Source: Streptomyces huasconensis
GTDB lineage: Bacteria; Actinomycetota; Actinomycetes; Streptomycetales; Streptomycetaceae
Assembly: GCA_004010275.1 (NCBI GenBank)
Contig: RBWT01000018.1
Span: 1 to 61,824 of the forward strand
Direction: 5' to 3'
DNA: 61,824 nt
Shown here: piece by piece, positions 36,243 to 44,973 of the stretch
How the letters are laid out: every line of letters begins with the position of its first letter
Position numbering within the stretch: position 1 is the first letter of the stretch
The notes under the pieces: generated by a model
The model's input: only the letters and a program-made list of their open reading frames with translations
What the model was told of the DNA's origin: nothing
Database searches by the model: none
Position numbers and translations under genes: made by a program

Positions 36243-36812
36243 TCACAGGACACCCCTCTCGGTGAGCAGCGTGTGCAGGGCCGCGGCGGACTCCGCCACG
36301 CTCTGGTCCTGCGACTCGATGCGCAGGTCGGGCGAGGCGGGCTCCTCATAGGGGTCGTCGACCCCGGTGAGCCCGGATATCTCACCCGCGGCCTGCTTGG
36401 CGTACAGGCCCTTCACATCGCGTACGGAGCAGACCTCGACCGGCGTCGCGACATGCACCTCCAGGTACGCGGTGCCGTTGGCCTGGTGGCGCTTGCGCAC
36501 CGCCTCACGGCTGTCCGCGAACGGCGCGATGACCGGAACCAGCGCCAGCACGCCGTTGCGCGCGAGGAGTTCGGCGACGAAGCCGATGCGCTGCACGTTG
36601 GTGTGCCGGTCATCGCGGCTGAAGCCGAGCCCCGCCGAGAGGAACTCGCGGATCTCGTCGCCGTCGAGGACCTCGACGCGGCGGCCCTCCTCGCGCAGGC
36701 GGCCCGCCAGTTCGTACGCGATGGTCGTCTTGCCGGCGCTGGGCAGGCCGGTGAGCCAGACGGTGGCTCCGGTCACGTGGTTCTCCTGAACTGCTCGTCG
36801 TGCCGCGGTCAT
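36243..36812 (-). CDS. cysC: Adenylylsulfate kinase CysC
   Basis: 189 aa. Walker A ATVWLTGLPSAGKTTIAYEL, then RRVEVLDGDEIREFLSAGLG, the APS kinase signature, and FSRDDRHTNVQRIGFVAELL. It phosphorylates APS at the 3' position to give PAPS, for sulfotransferases or reduction. Start ATG 36812 overlaps the cysH stop by 4 bp (ATGA). The lid Lys/Arg region follows in LEVHVATPVEVCSVRDVKGL. Cytoplasmic. Confidence 0.95.
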   Translation of the reverse strand: MTAARRAVQENHVTGATVWLTGLPSAGKTTIAYELAGRLREEGRRVEVLDGDEIREFLSAGLGFSRDDRHTNVQRIGFVAELLARNGVLALVPVIAPFADSREAVRKRHQANGTAYLEVHVATPVEVCSVRDVKGLYAKQAAGEISGLTGVDDPYEEPASPDLRIESQDQSVAESAAALHTLLTERGVL

Positions 36813-37519
36813 CCGTGAATCCCGCACTCGGTCTTGGCGTTCCCGGCCCAGCGGCCGGCGCGCGCGTCCTCGCCCTCCAGCAGACGGCGGGTGCACGGCG
36901 CGCACCCCACCGAGCCGTAACCGTCCATCAGGAGAGGGTTGGTGAGCACGCTGTGCTCGGCGACGTACGCGTCGACGTCGTCCTGCGTCCAGCGGGCGAT
37001 GGGCGAGACCTTGACCTTGCGGCGCTTCTCGTCCCAGCCGACGACCGGCGTGTTCGCGCGGGTCGGCGACTCGTCACGGCGCAGCCCGGTGGCCCAGGCG
37101 GCGTACCCCTTGAGGCCGCCCTCCAGGGGCTGCACCTTGCGCAGCTTGCAGCACAGGTCGGGGTTGCGGTCGTGCAGCTTCGGGCCGTACGCGGCGTCCT
37201 GCTCGGCCACGCTCTGACGAGGCGTCAGCGTGATGACGTTGACGTCCATCACGGCCTCGACGGCGTCGCGGGTGCCGATCGTCTCCGGGAAGTGGTAACC
37301 GGTGTCGAGGAACACGACGTCGACGCCCGGCCTGGCCCGCGAGGCGAGGTGGGCGACGACCGCGTCCTCCATGGAGGAGGTCACGCAGAACCGCTCGCCG
37401 AAGGTGTCGGCCGCCCACCGGAGGATCTCCAGCGCGGACGCGTCCTCCAGGTCGCGCCCCGCCTGCTCGGCGAGCGCCTTCAACTCCGCGTCCGTACGCA
37501 CTGTCTGAGTGGACGTCAT
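36809..37519 (-). CDS. cysH: Adenylylsulfate/phosphoadenylylsulfate reductase CysH
   Basis: 236 aa. PP-loop-like fold with CVTSSMEDAVVAHLASRA and DTGYHFPETIGTRD. The [4Fe-4S] Cys pairs are visible, CC in NPDLCCKLRKVQPL and CxxC in VGCAPCTRRL, and the catalytic Cys is in the C-terminal ECGIHG. The Fe-S pairs indicate the APS-reductase type, which accepts APS directly, although cysC is also present. It reduces (P)APS to sulfite using thioredoxin. Start ATG 37519 overlaps the zinc-ribbon gene by 4 bp. Confidence 0.95.
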   Translation of the reverse strand: MTSTQTVRTDAELKALAEQAGRDLEDASALEILRWAADTFGERFCVTSSMEDAVVAHLASRARPGVDVVFLDTGYHFPETIGTRDAVEAVMDVNVITLTPRQSVAEQDAAYGPKLHDRNPDLCCKLRKVQPLEGGLKGYAAWATGLRRDESPTRANTPVVGWDEKRRKVKVSPIARWTQDDVDAYVAEHSVLTNPLLMDGYGSVGCAPCTRRLLEGEDARAGRWAGNAKTECGIHG

Positions 37520-37695
37520 ATCTGATCCCCTCCGCCGTCGGTGTGCTGAACCCCCCGGGCGAGGAGCCCGAGGAACTTCAGCTGAAAGGCCCGGTTGCAC
37601 GCCGCGCATTCCCAGGCGCCGTGCCCGGTCTCGTTCGGGCGCAGGTCCTCGTCGCCGCAGTAGGGGCAGTGGAAGGGGGCGGCTCGCTCGCTCAC
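37516..37695 (-). CDS. 59-aa zinc-ribbon protein of the sulfur operon
   Basis: Starts at GTG 37695 within the sulfite reductase stop (GTGA) and stops within the cysH start (ATGA), so it is wedged between them with 4-bp overlaps on both sides. The sequence has two CxxC pairs, FHCPYCGDEDLRPNETG and AWECAACNRAFQLKFLG, a four-Cys zinc ribbon or rubredoxin-like knuckle. Small proteins at this place are conserved in Streptomyces sulfur operons and remain uncharacterised. It might be an electron carrier or assembly factor for sulfite reductase or CysH; this is inference. Confidence 0.85.
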   Translation of the reverse strand: MSERAAPFHCPYCGDEDLRPNETGHGAWECAACNRAFQLKFLGLLARGVQHTDGGGDQI

Positions 37696-39389
37696 TTCAG
37701 GGCCTCCTCGGAGGCGCGGGCGGTCCAGGTGGCGAAGCGCTCGCCGTCCTCGCGCTCCGCCTGGAAGCGCTTGATGACCCGCTCGACGTAGTCGGGAAGC
37801 TCGTCGGCGGTGACCTTCAGGCCGCGGACCTTGCGGCCGAAGCCGGCGTCGAGGCCGAGCGCGCCGCCCAGGTGCACCTGGTAGCCCTCGACCTGATTGC
37901 CGTCGTCGTCCAGGACCAGCTGGCCCTTGAGGCCGATGTCGGCGACCTGGATGCGGGCGCAGGCGTTCGGGCAGCCGTTGATGTTGATGGTGATCGGCTC
38001 GTCGAACTCCGGGACGCGGCGCTCCAGTTCGTCGATGAGCGAGGCGCCGCGCGCCTTGGTCTCGACGATGGCGAGCTTGCAGAACTCGATGCCGGTGCAG
38101 GCCATCGTGCCGCGCCGGAACGGCGAGGCCTTGACCTTCAGGTCGAGCGCCTCCAGGGCGGACACGAGCGAGTCGACCTGCCCCTGCTCGATGTCGAGCA
38201 CGATCATCTTCTGCTCGGCGGTGGTGCGCAGCCGCCCCGAACCGTGCGCCTCGGCGACCTCGGCGATCTTCGTGAGGGTGGCGCCGTCCACGCGGCCGAC
38301 GCGGGGCGCGAAGCCGACGTAGAAGCGGCCGTCCTTCTGCCGGTGCACGCCGAGGTGGTCGCGCCAGGTCCCGGCGGGCTGCTCGGGCGCGGGACCGTCG
38401 GCCAGCTTCCGCTTCAGGTACTCGTCCTCCAGGACCCGGCGGAACTTCTCGGGGCCCCAGTCGGCGACGAGGAACTTCAGGCGGGCGCGGTTGCGCAGCC
38501 GGCGGTAGCCGTAGTCGCGGAAGATGCCGATGACGCCGCCGTAGACGTCCGGTACGTCCTCCAGCGCCACCCAGGCGCCGAGCCGCACGCCCAGCTTGGG
38601 GTTGGTGGACAGGCCGCCGCCGACCCAGAGGTCGAAGCCGGGGCCGTGCTCGGGGTGGTGCACGCCGACGAAGGCGACGTCGTTGATCTCGTGGGCGACG
38701 TCCAGCTGCGGGGAGCCGGAGATCGCGGACTTGAACTTGCGCGGGAGGTTCGAGAAGTCGGGGTTGCCGATGAAGCGGCGCTGGATCTCGTCGATGGCGG
38801 GGGAGCCGTCGATGATCTCGTTCTCGGCGATGCCCGCCACGGGCGAGCCGAGGATGACGCGCGGCGTGTCACCGCAGGCCTCGGTGGTGGAGAGCCCCAC
38901 GGCTTCGAGCCGCCGCCAGATCTCGGGGACGTCCTCGATGCGAATCCAGTGGTACTGCACGTTCTGCCGGTCGGTGAGGTCGGCGGTGCCGCGCGCGAAC
39001 TCCTCGGAGATCTCGCCGATGACGCGCAGCTGCTCGGTGGTCAGCCGCCCGCCGTCGATGCGCACACGCAGCATGAAGTACTCGTCGTCCAGCTCCTCCG
39101 GCTCCAGGATCGCCGTCTTGCCGCCGTCGATCCCGGGCTTGCGCTGGGTGTACAGCCCCCACCAGCGCATACGGCCGCGAAGATCGTTGGGGTCGATCGA
39201 GTCGAAGCCGCGCTTCGAGTAGATCGTCTCAATGCGTGTCCGCACATTGAGACCGTCGTCGTCCTTCTTGAACTGCTCGTTCCCGTTGAGCGGCGTGAAG
39301 TGACCCACGGCCCACTGGCCCTCGCCGCGGTGACGGCTCGCCTTGCGGCGGGGCGTGGCTGGGGCGGGGTTCTCTGGGGTGGCGGGCAT
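37692..39389 (-). CDS. sir: Ferredoxin-type sulfite reductase
   Basis: 565 aa, intact. Two nitrite/sulfite reductase half-domains per chain. The siroheme-[4Fe-4S] Cys set is in MACTGIEFCKLAIVETK (C-x5-C) and ININGCPNACARIQVAD (C-x3-C). Substrate-binding Arg residues are in DLTDRQNVQYHWIRIEDVPE. It reduces sulfite to sulfide with six electrons, probably from ferredoxin, since no flavoprotein subunit is nearby. Start ATG 39389. First structural gene of the operon, 137 bp after the leader peptide. Confidence 0.95.
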   Translation of the reverse strand: MPATPENPAPATPRRKASRHRGEGQWAVGHFTPLNGNEQFKKDDDGLNVRTRIETIYSKRGFDSIDPNDLRGRMRWWGLYTQRKPGIDGGKTAILEPEELDDEYFMLRVRIDGGRLTTEQLRVIGEISEEFARGTADLTDRQNVQYHWIRIEDVPEIWRRLEAVGLSTTEACGDTPRVILGSPVAGIAENEIIDGSPAIDEIQRRFIGNPDFSNLPRKFKSAISGSPQLDVAHEINDVAFVGVHHPEHGPGFDLWVGGGLSTNPKLGVRLGAWVALEDVPDVYGGVIGIFRDYGYRRLRNRARLKFLVADWGPEKFRRVLEDEYLKRKLADGPAPEQPAGTWRDHLGVHRQKDGRFYVGFAPRVGRVDGATLTKIAEVAEAHGSGRLRTTAEQKMIVLDIEQGQVDSLVSALEALDLKVKASPFRRGTMACTGIEFCKLAIVETKARGASLIDELERRVPEFDEPITININGCPNACARIQVADIGLKGQLVLDDDGNQVEGYQVHLGGALGLDAGFGRKVRGLKVTADELPDYVERVIKRFQAEREDGERFATWTARASEEALK

Positions 39390-39526
39390 GGGAGTACGTC
39401 CTTCGGGGCAGCGGAAAGCCAGCTCTGACCTGCGGAAACGGGCGCATGCGGACATGCGCGCGCGGCGCCGCGCAGGGAGGGAAGCGGGGAAGTCGAGTGA
39501 TCAGATGTGCGGCGGTGCTGAGCTGG

Positions 39527-39610
39527 TCAGCGAGCCGGACACATGGCGCTGGACATGCGGCCGAGGTCGACGTGACGCCGACTCACCAAGGCAATTCCAG
39601 TGCGATCCAT
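39527..39610 (-). CDS. Putative cysteine leader peptide upstream of sir
   Basis: 27-aa ORF beginning MDRTGIALVSRRHVDLGR and ending MSSAMCPAR. It carries the block LVSRRHVDLGR..SSA.C of the actinobacterial putative leader peptides found before sulfur and cysteine genes. A single Cys codon lies four codons before the stop. Ribosome stalling there at low cysteine could change the fold of the RNA before sir. Complementary segments exist: GAGCTGG at 39520-39526 with CCAGCTC at 39419-39425, and GGTCAG at 39525-39530 with CTGACC at 39425-39430. These overlap and cannot both form, as in an attenuator. The family is recognised; the mechanism is inferred. Confidence 0.8.
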   Translation of the reverse strand: MDRTGIALVSRRHVDLGRMSSAMCPAR

Positions 39611-39648
39611 GACGGAAGCGTGTCACGGGACTTTCGGCCCAGTCCAGC

Positions 39649-39677
39649 ATTATCCAGAATGTGGACACCCCTGTCCC
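39649..39677 (-). promoter_or_regulatory. Probable promoter of the sulfur operon
   Basis: On the minus strand, GATAAT (39654 to 39649) matches five of six -10 positions. With a 17-bp spacer, GGGACA (39677 to 39672) could act as -35 and lies in the arm of the upstream hairpin. The start would be about 30 nt before the leader peptide ATG 39610. Confidence 0.4.
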
Positions 39678-39697
39678 GAATGGTGGACAGGGGTGTC
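39664..39697. terminator. 13-bp-stem hairpin between GNAT gene and sulfur operon
   Basis: GACACCCCTGTCC (39664-39676) and GGACAGGGGTGTC (39685-39697) form a perfect 13-bp stem with an 8-nt loop. It starts 37 bp after the GNAT gene stop on the same strand and would end that transcript before the sulfur operon promoter. Confidence 0.75.
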
Positions 39698-39733
39698 ATG
39701 GGTCACAGAGATCAAAGGGGCGGGCGGGGTGCG

Positions 39734-40321
39734 TCAGCCGCGCAGGGCCCCCGGCCAGGGGCCCGGAGCGGCCACCTCCGGTTCCTGGTCGACCTTGGTG
39801 TCGAAGAGCTTGAAGCCGCGCCGCAGATAATTGTCCATGGCGTGCTCCCCGTCCAGGGAACAGGTGTGCAGCCAGACCCGCTCGGTCGGCGGCAGCTCCG
39901 GCCACCGCTCGGCCAGGTCCCAGGCGCGCGCCACCCCGTACGAGAGGAGGTGCCCGCCGATCCCGCGGCCCCGGAAAGCCGGCAGCAGCCCGAAGTAGAC
40001 GATCTCGACGACGCCGGGCGCCGCGTCCCCCCGCTCACCCCGCGCCGCCAGTTCCACGTACCCGGCGGGCGTCCCCCTGTCGTACGCCACCCACGTCTCC
40101 ACACCCGGCCGCTCCAGCAGCTCCTGCCACTCGGCATAGGTGAGGGACAGCCGGTCGGTCCAGCTGATGTCCCCGCCGACGGACGCGTACAGGAACCGGC
40201 TGAACTCGGGCGAAGGGACTTCGGCGCGCACGATCCGTACGTCGCCCTCGGGCGCGGCGGCGGGCAGCAGATCGGTGGGAGACGTCTGCTCCAGCGACCA
40301 CGTGGTGACAGTGAGACTCAT
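39734..40321 (-). CDS. GNAT family N-acetyltransferase
   Basis: 195 aa. Acetyl-CoA-binding motif A is VVEIVYFGLLPAFRGRGIGG followed by HLLSYGVARAWDL. The pattern EFSRFLYASVGGDISWTDRL in the N-terminal half and RVWLHTCSLDGEHAMDNYLR in the C-terminal half fit a subgroup common in actinobacteria, with the signature Tyr in MDNYLRRGFKLFDT. Substrate unknown. Start ATG 40321. Same strand as, but terminated before, the sulfur operon. Confidence 0.88.
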   Translation of the reverse strand: MSLTVTTWSLEQTSPTDLLPAAAPEGDVRIVRAEVPSPEFSRFLYASVGGDISWTDRLSLTYAEWQELLERPGVETWVAYDRGTPAGYVELAARGERGDAAPGVVEIVYFGLLPAFRGRGIGGHLLSYGVARAWDLAERWPELPPTERVWLHTCSLDGEHAMDNYLRRGFKLFDTKVDQEPEVAAPGPWPGALRG

Positions 40322-40367
40322 GGGGCTCAGCGAATCACGGCCCCGCGGCGGGACGCCATGAGGGGGC

Positions 40368-41668
40368 TCAAGGCTCCGCCACGCTTCTCGCCCGCCGGAT
40401 CGCCGGCGCCGTCGAGTGCGGCAGGAGGTTCGCGGGGTGGTCCGGGAGGATCAGCTCCACCTCGACGTCCTCGCGGAACCGGTAGGGGCGGTGGGCGAGC
40501 AGAGTGCCCAAGTAGCGGCGCATCCGGGAGAGTTCGGCCCGGACCGTCACCGTACGCTCCGGTTCGCCGAACATGTCCTCCGCCAGGCCCGACGCGGTGC
40601 GCCCCTTGCGGTGCGTGGCCAGGAGGTAGAGCAGCTCCGCGTGGCGCGGGCTCAGGTCGTGGGTCCAGTCGCGGCCCCGCCGAGCATCGCGAGCGTCCAC
40701 CGGCGCGCCCCGCTCACGTCCAGCACGACCCGGGTCGCGGGCAGCGGCACCGCGTCTCGCACGGGTCCTCCGGACGCAGCAGCCAGCCGCCGGGCAGCGG
40801 CTCCACCCGGCAGGTGCCCAGCGAGGGCAGCCAGGCGCGGCCCGCCGCGAGGGCCTTGGGCAGCCGCAGCCGGTCCGCCGCGGGCATGCCCGTCACCGCG
40901 GCGGTCCAGCCGTGCACGTCCACGGCGAGGGCCCGGCCCGCCAGGCGCGCGAGGACCGGGGCGGCCCTCCCCCGCGCGCAGCCGCTCCAGCGCCGCCACG
41001 TGCCGCTCGCGCAGCCGGGCCTCGGCGAGCTTGGCCACCGAGTCGACCAGCGCCAGCGTCGCCGGATGCATGGTCCGCAGCGGGCCGCTGACGTCGACGA
41101 CACCCAGCAGCGTGCCGTCCCGCGGATCGGTCACCGGCGCGCCCGTGCACGTCCAGGAGTGGTGGGTCCGCACGAAGTGCTCGGCGGAGAAGACCTGCAC
41201 GGGGCGGCGCACCACCAGCGGGGTGCCGACGCCGTTCGTGCCGACGACGCCCTCGCTCCAGTCCGCCCCGGGTTCAAAACCGAGCGTGTCCGCCTTGCGG
41301 AGCACCGCGGAGCTGCCCTCGCGCCACAACACCCGGCCGTCCGCGTCGCAGACGACCATGATGTGCTGCGCGGCGTCCGCCACCGTCACCAGGGCCTCGC
41401 GCAGCCCCGGCAGGATCGGCAGCAGCGGCGAGGCGCGGCGGCGCTCCTCCAGTTCCTCCTCGCTCAGCAGCCGGGAGCGGACGTCGCGGTCCGGGTCGAC
41501 CCCGACGGTCAGCATGCGCCCCCAGGACTCGCCGATCACCGGCCGCGGCATGACGCGCGGGCGCTGCCCGGAGAGCGTCGCGTCCCGCACCCCCTTCAGG
41601 AGCCGCGCGGCGTGCGCGAGGTCCATGGTGGAGATCCGCGCGAGATCGATCGTCGAAGGGGCGTTCAT
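40368..41668 (-). CDS. GAF-domain transcriptional regulator (frame broken)
   Basis: About 433 aa. The N-terminal GAF sensor (residues about 75-215) has HIMVVCDADGRVLWREGSSA, WSEGVVGTNGVGTPLVVRRP, then GTLLGVVDVSGPLRTMHP, as in AcoR-type regulators but without an AAA+ domain. A winged helix lies at the C-terminus (HAELLYLLATHRKGRTASGL, then TVTVRAELSRMRRYLG). It probably senses a small molecule and controls a nearby catabolic gene. Start ATG 41668 follows AAAGGA. Three frame breaks near 40967, 40760 and 40690 fit loss of CG, one base and one base. Confidence 0.75.
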
Positions 41669-41887
41669 CACCACTGGGTCCTTTCCGGCCAGACCAGTGC
41701 GTACGAGGCGTCCCCTCATCGTGCCTTGTGCGCGCGGCCCGCAGTGATGGTTCGACGATGAATCAAGTGACGTCGGGCGCCGTCCACGTTGCAACCTCAT
41801 GCAACTCTCGCGAACGGCTGTGCGGTGACTGAATCTGGTCACCACACCGCCCGTGCGGTGTTCATGCTCCTCAAGGGGCCTGAAGTG

Positions 41888-41923
41888 CGGGGGTGGTGCC
41901 GTGTCGGCGCGGCACCACCCCCG
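41888..41923. terminator. Terminator after the acyl-CoA dehydrogenase gene
   Basis: Stem of 14 bp (41888-41901 with 41910-41923, GGGGGTGGTGCCG pairing with CGGCACCACCCCC plus an outer C-G pair) and an 8-nt loop. It begins 10 bp after the dehydrogenase stop on the minus strand. The rest of 41669-41887 shows no gene; it holds the GAF-regulator upstream region. Confidence 0.85.
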
Positions 41924-41932
41924 TGTCAGCGG

Positions 41933-43567
41933 TCAGGACCGCGGAGCGGCCCGTTCCACCACCGAGGCCAGATCCAGGCTGTGCGGCAGCGTGCCGAACG
42001 CTGCGCCCCAGTCCCCGCCGAGCCGCGAGGCGCAGAACGCGTCGGCCACCTCCGCGGGCGCGTACCGCACAAGCAGCGACCCCTGGAGCACCAGCGCCAT
42101 GCGCTCCACGAGCCGCCGGGCCCGCGCCTCGATGCCCTCCAGGTCGGCCAGTTCGGTCAGCAGGCCCTTGATCGCGCCGTCCAGCCGGTGATCGGCGCCC
42201 CGGGCCCTGCCGACCTCCTGGAGGAACGCGTTCAGGGCCTGCGGCTCACGCTGGAGCGCCCGCAGCACATCCAGGGCCTGGACGTTGCCCGACCCCTCCC
42301 AGATGGAGTTGAGCGGCGCCTCCCGCAGCAGCCGCGGCATCCCCGACTCCTCGACGTAGCCGTTGCCGCCCAGGCACTCCAGGGCCTCGCCGACCATCGG
42401 CGTGCACCGCTTGGTCACCCAGTACTTGGCCGCCGGCACCGCGAGCCGCAGGAACGCCCGCTCCTGCTCGCTCCCGTCGTCGTACGCCGCCGCCAGCCGC
42501 AGCGCCAGCGTCGTGGCCGCCTCCGACTCCAGCGCCAGGTCCGCGAGGACGTTGCGCATCAGCGGCTTGTCGATCAGCTTGCCGCCGAACGCCTCCCGGT
42601 ACGTGGCGTGGTGCACCGCCTGCGCGACGGCCTGCCGCATCAGCGCGGCCGAACCCAGTACACAGTCCAGGCGGGTCGCCGCGACCATCTCGATGATGGT
42701 GCGCACCCCGCGCCCCTCCTCACCGACCCGCCGCGCCCACGTCCCGTCGAACTCGACCTCGCTGGAGGCGTTGGAGCGGTTGCCCAGCTTGTCCTTGAGC
42801 CGCTGGATCGCGAACGGGTTGCGCGTGCCGTCCTCCAGGACGCGCGGCACGAGGAAGCAGGTCAGCCCCTGCTCGGCCTGCGCCAGCACCAGGAAGGCGT
42901 CGGACATGGGCGCCGAACAGAACCACTTGTGGCCCTTCAGCTCGTACGTCCCCTCCTCCGAGAGAGCGGCCGCGCACGTCGTGTTGGCCCGTACGTCGCT
43001 GCCGCCCTGCTTCTCCGTCATGCCCATCCCGAAGAGGACGCCCGCCTTCTGCGACGCCGGGCGCAGCCCCTGGTCGTAGATGGTGGAGGTCAGCCGCGGC
43101 TCCCACTCGGCGGCGAGCACCGGATCGGCGCGCAGCGCGGGCACGGCGGCGTGCGTCATCGACACCGGGCAGCCGTGGCCGCCCTCGACCTGCGTCCACA
43201 CCAGGAACCCGGCCGCGCGCCGCACATGCCCGCCGGGCCGCGACCAGGCCGTGGTCAGGCCCCCGCCGACCGCCTTGCCGAGCAGCCGGTGCCAGGACGG
43301 GTGGAAGTCGACCTCGTCGATCCGGTTGCCGTACCGGTCGTGGGTGCGCAGGACGGGCGGGTACGCGTTGGCGAGTGCTCCCCACTCCTGCGCCTGGACG
43401 GAACCGGCGCTGCGGCCGAGCAGCGAGAGGTCCTCGCGGGCGGAATCGAGGAGCTTCGGGTCCAGATGCCGCTCGACGCCCTCCACGAGGGCCCGGTCGG
43501 ACGCGAATACGTCATATCCGACCAGGGGCGGAGCCTGGTTGGTCACTGTGTGGGTGGTGGCTGCCAT
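41933..43567 (-). CDS. Acyl-CoA dehydrogenase, AidB-like
   Basis: 544 aa, intact. FAD-dependent acyl-CoA dehydrogenase of the AidB group, which has a longer C-terminal helical domain than ordinary enzymes. FAD/substrate blocks: GVLFGMGMTEKQGGSDVRAN, then YELKGHKWFCSAPMSDAFLV, ECLGGNGYVEESGMPRLLRE and LNSIWEGSGNVQALDVLRAL. In Escherichia coli AidB is linked to the alkylation response; actinobacterial relatives act on acyl-CoA or are uncharacterised. Start ATG 43567. Divergent from the BrkB gene with only 17 bp between starts. Confidence 0.92.
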   Translation of the reverse strand: MAATTHTVTNQAPPLVGYDVFASDRALVEGVERHLDPKLLDSAREDLSLLGRSAGSVQAQEWGALANAYPPVLRTHDRYGNRIDEVDFHPSWHRLLGKAVGGGLTTAWSRPGGHVRRAAGFLVWTQVEGGHGCPVSMTHAAVPALRADPVLAAEWEPRLTSTIYDQGLRPASQKAGVLFGMGMTEKQGGSDVRANTTCAAALSEEGTYELKGHKWFCSAPMSDAFLVLAQAEQGLTCFLVPRVLEDGTRNPFAIQRLKDKLGNRSNASSEVEFDGTWARRVGEEGRGVRTIIEMVAATRLDCVLGSAALMRQAVAQAVHHATYREAFGGKLIDKPLMRNVLADLALESEAATTLALRLAAAYDDGSEQERAFLRLAVPAAKYWVTKRCTPMVGEALECLGGNGYVEESGMPRLLREAPLNSIWEGSGNVQALDVLRALQREPQALNAFLQEVGRARGADHRLDGAIKGLLTELADLEGIEARARRLVERMALVLQGSLLVRYAPAEVADAFCASRLGGDWGAAFGTLPHSLDLASVVERAAPRS

Positions 43568-43584
43568 GCCGCTACGGTAAGGAG

Positions 43585-44718
43585 GTGCACCAGGCAAATG
43601 AAACACCCGGGCGGCCCTCCGGACGCTGGAAACGGGCCCGCGCTCTGTACCGCGACGTCTCCAAGCGCAGGACCGCCTGGCTGCTGCTCAAGGACACCGT
43701 CAACTCGTGCATCGAGTACCGCATCCTGGGGCTCGCGGCCGAGGCGGCGTTCTTCACGCTGCTCTCCGTGCCGCCGCTGCTCCTGAGCCTCATCGGGCTG
43801 CTCGCCTACGTCGACCGGTGGACCGGCGCGAACACCATCGCCAGCGTCGAGAACAACATCCTGGAGGCGTCCCGCACGGTCCTGTCCGACCGGGGGGTGA
43901 GCCAGATCGCGCAGCCGATACTGGAAGACGTCATGAAGGTCGGCCGCCCCGATGTGATCTCCATCGGCTTCGTCTTCGCCCTGTGGTCCGGCTCGCGCGC
44001 CGTCAACGTCTTCATCGACACGATCACGGTGATGTACGGCCTCGACGGCGTGCGCGGCATCGTCAAGACCCGGCTCCTCGCCTTCGGCCTGTTCATCGTG
44101 GCGCTGCTCATCGGCTCGGTCGCGCTGCCGCTGATGGTGGCGGGGCCCGACGCGGTGGTGAAACTGCTGCCGGGTTCGACGACGGTCGTCCAGATCCTCT
44201 ACTGGCCGGTCGTCGTCATCCTCTCCGTGGTCTTCCTGACGACGCTGTACCACGTGTCGGTACCGGTGCGTTCGCCGTGGGTCGAGGACATGCCGGGCGC
44301 GCTGATCGCGCTCGCCATGTGGGTGCTGGGCAGCTTCCTGCTCCGCATCTACCTCACCAGCACGGTGGAGGGCCCCACCATCTACGGCTCGCTGGCGGCG
44401 CCGGTCGCCGTGCTCCTGTGGATCGGCGTCTCGGCCTTCGCGGTCCTCGTGGGCGCGGGCGTCAACGCGGCGATCGACCGTGTCTGGCCGTCCGTCGCCA
44501 CGGCCGCGGCGCGCGCCGCCAACGACCGCATAAGGGAGGCCCAGGCCGCCGAGGTCATCGCCCGCGCGGCCGCCGCGCGCGAGGGACTCGACCCCGACGA
44601 CCCGGAGATGCCCTCCGAGTTCCCCGAGCGGTGGTCCCGCTTCCTGCCGCCGGACGACGTGACGTCCCGGCTGCGGACGCACGCGAAGAAGAACGGCACG
44701 GAGCAGCCTCCGGAGTGA
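43585..44718 (+). CDS. YihY/virulence factor BrkB family membrane protein
   Basis: 377 aa with about six transmembrane helices. Family blocks: AAEAAFFTLLSVPPLLLSLI, FALWSGSRAVNVFIDTITVM, ALPLMVAGPDAVVKLLPG, and PGALIALAMWVLGSFLLRIY, then YGSLAAPVAVLLWIGVSAFA. The tail is charged and Ala-rich. Transport or envelope role suspected; the family is often misnamed RNase BN. Start GTG 43585 is the only in-frame choice, but AAGGAG abuts it with almost no spacing, so initiation is unusual. The promoter must overlap that of the dehydrogenase. Confidence 0.85.
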   Translation: MHQANETPGRPSGRWKRARALYRDVSKRRTAWLLLKDTVNSCIEYRILGLAAEAAFFTLLSVPPLLLSLIGLLAYVDRWTGANTIASVENNILEASRTVLSDRGVSQIAQPILEDVMKVGRPDVISIGFVFALWSGSRAVNVFIDTITVMYGLDGVRGIVKTRLLAFGLFIVALLIGSVALPLMVAGPDAVVKLLPGSTTVVQILYWPVVVILSVVFLTTLYHVSVPVRSPWVEDMPGALIALAMWVLGSFLLRIYLTSTVEGPTIYGSLAAPVAVLLWIGVSAFAVLVGAGVNAAIDRVWPSVATAAARAANDRIREAQAAEVIARAAAAREGLDPDDPEMPSEFPERWSRFLPPDDVTSRLRTHAKKNGTEQPPE

Positions 44719-44745
44719 CGCGGTGGGCCCCCGGCGTTGGCGTGC

Positions 44746-44762
44746 GGGGGGGGCTCCGCCCC
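44746..44762. terminator. GGGGCTCCGCCCC element after the BrkB gene
   Basis: A run of eight G followed by CTCCGCCCC forms a short GGGGC-TCC-GCCCC hairpin 27 bp after the stop; GGGCCCCG follows. Sequences of this form recur at gene ends in Streptomyces. The rest of 44719-44973 shows no gene. Confidence 0.5.
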
Positions 44763-44973
44763 GGGCCCCGTGGGCTCCTGGCCCAGGGCTTCCCGCACCC
44801 CTCGGAGAGCACCGCGTCGCGGCCGTCGAGGGCCTGAAGTCGTCGACGTGCGGGACATCGGGGACGTACGTCATCGGAGGCTCCCCCCACCAGGCCAGTG
44901 AAGCGCCGGGGGGCGGTGCTCCTGCGGGCTGAGCCCGTGCACCCGTCAGGTCGCGCGGCGTAGCCTTCCGTAC

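Noticed and set aside
43585..44718. Ribonuclease BN
   Set aside because: YihY/BrkB proteins were once misnamed RNase BN. The sequence is a multi-helix membrane protein with no nuclease motif.
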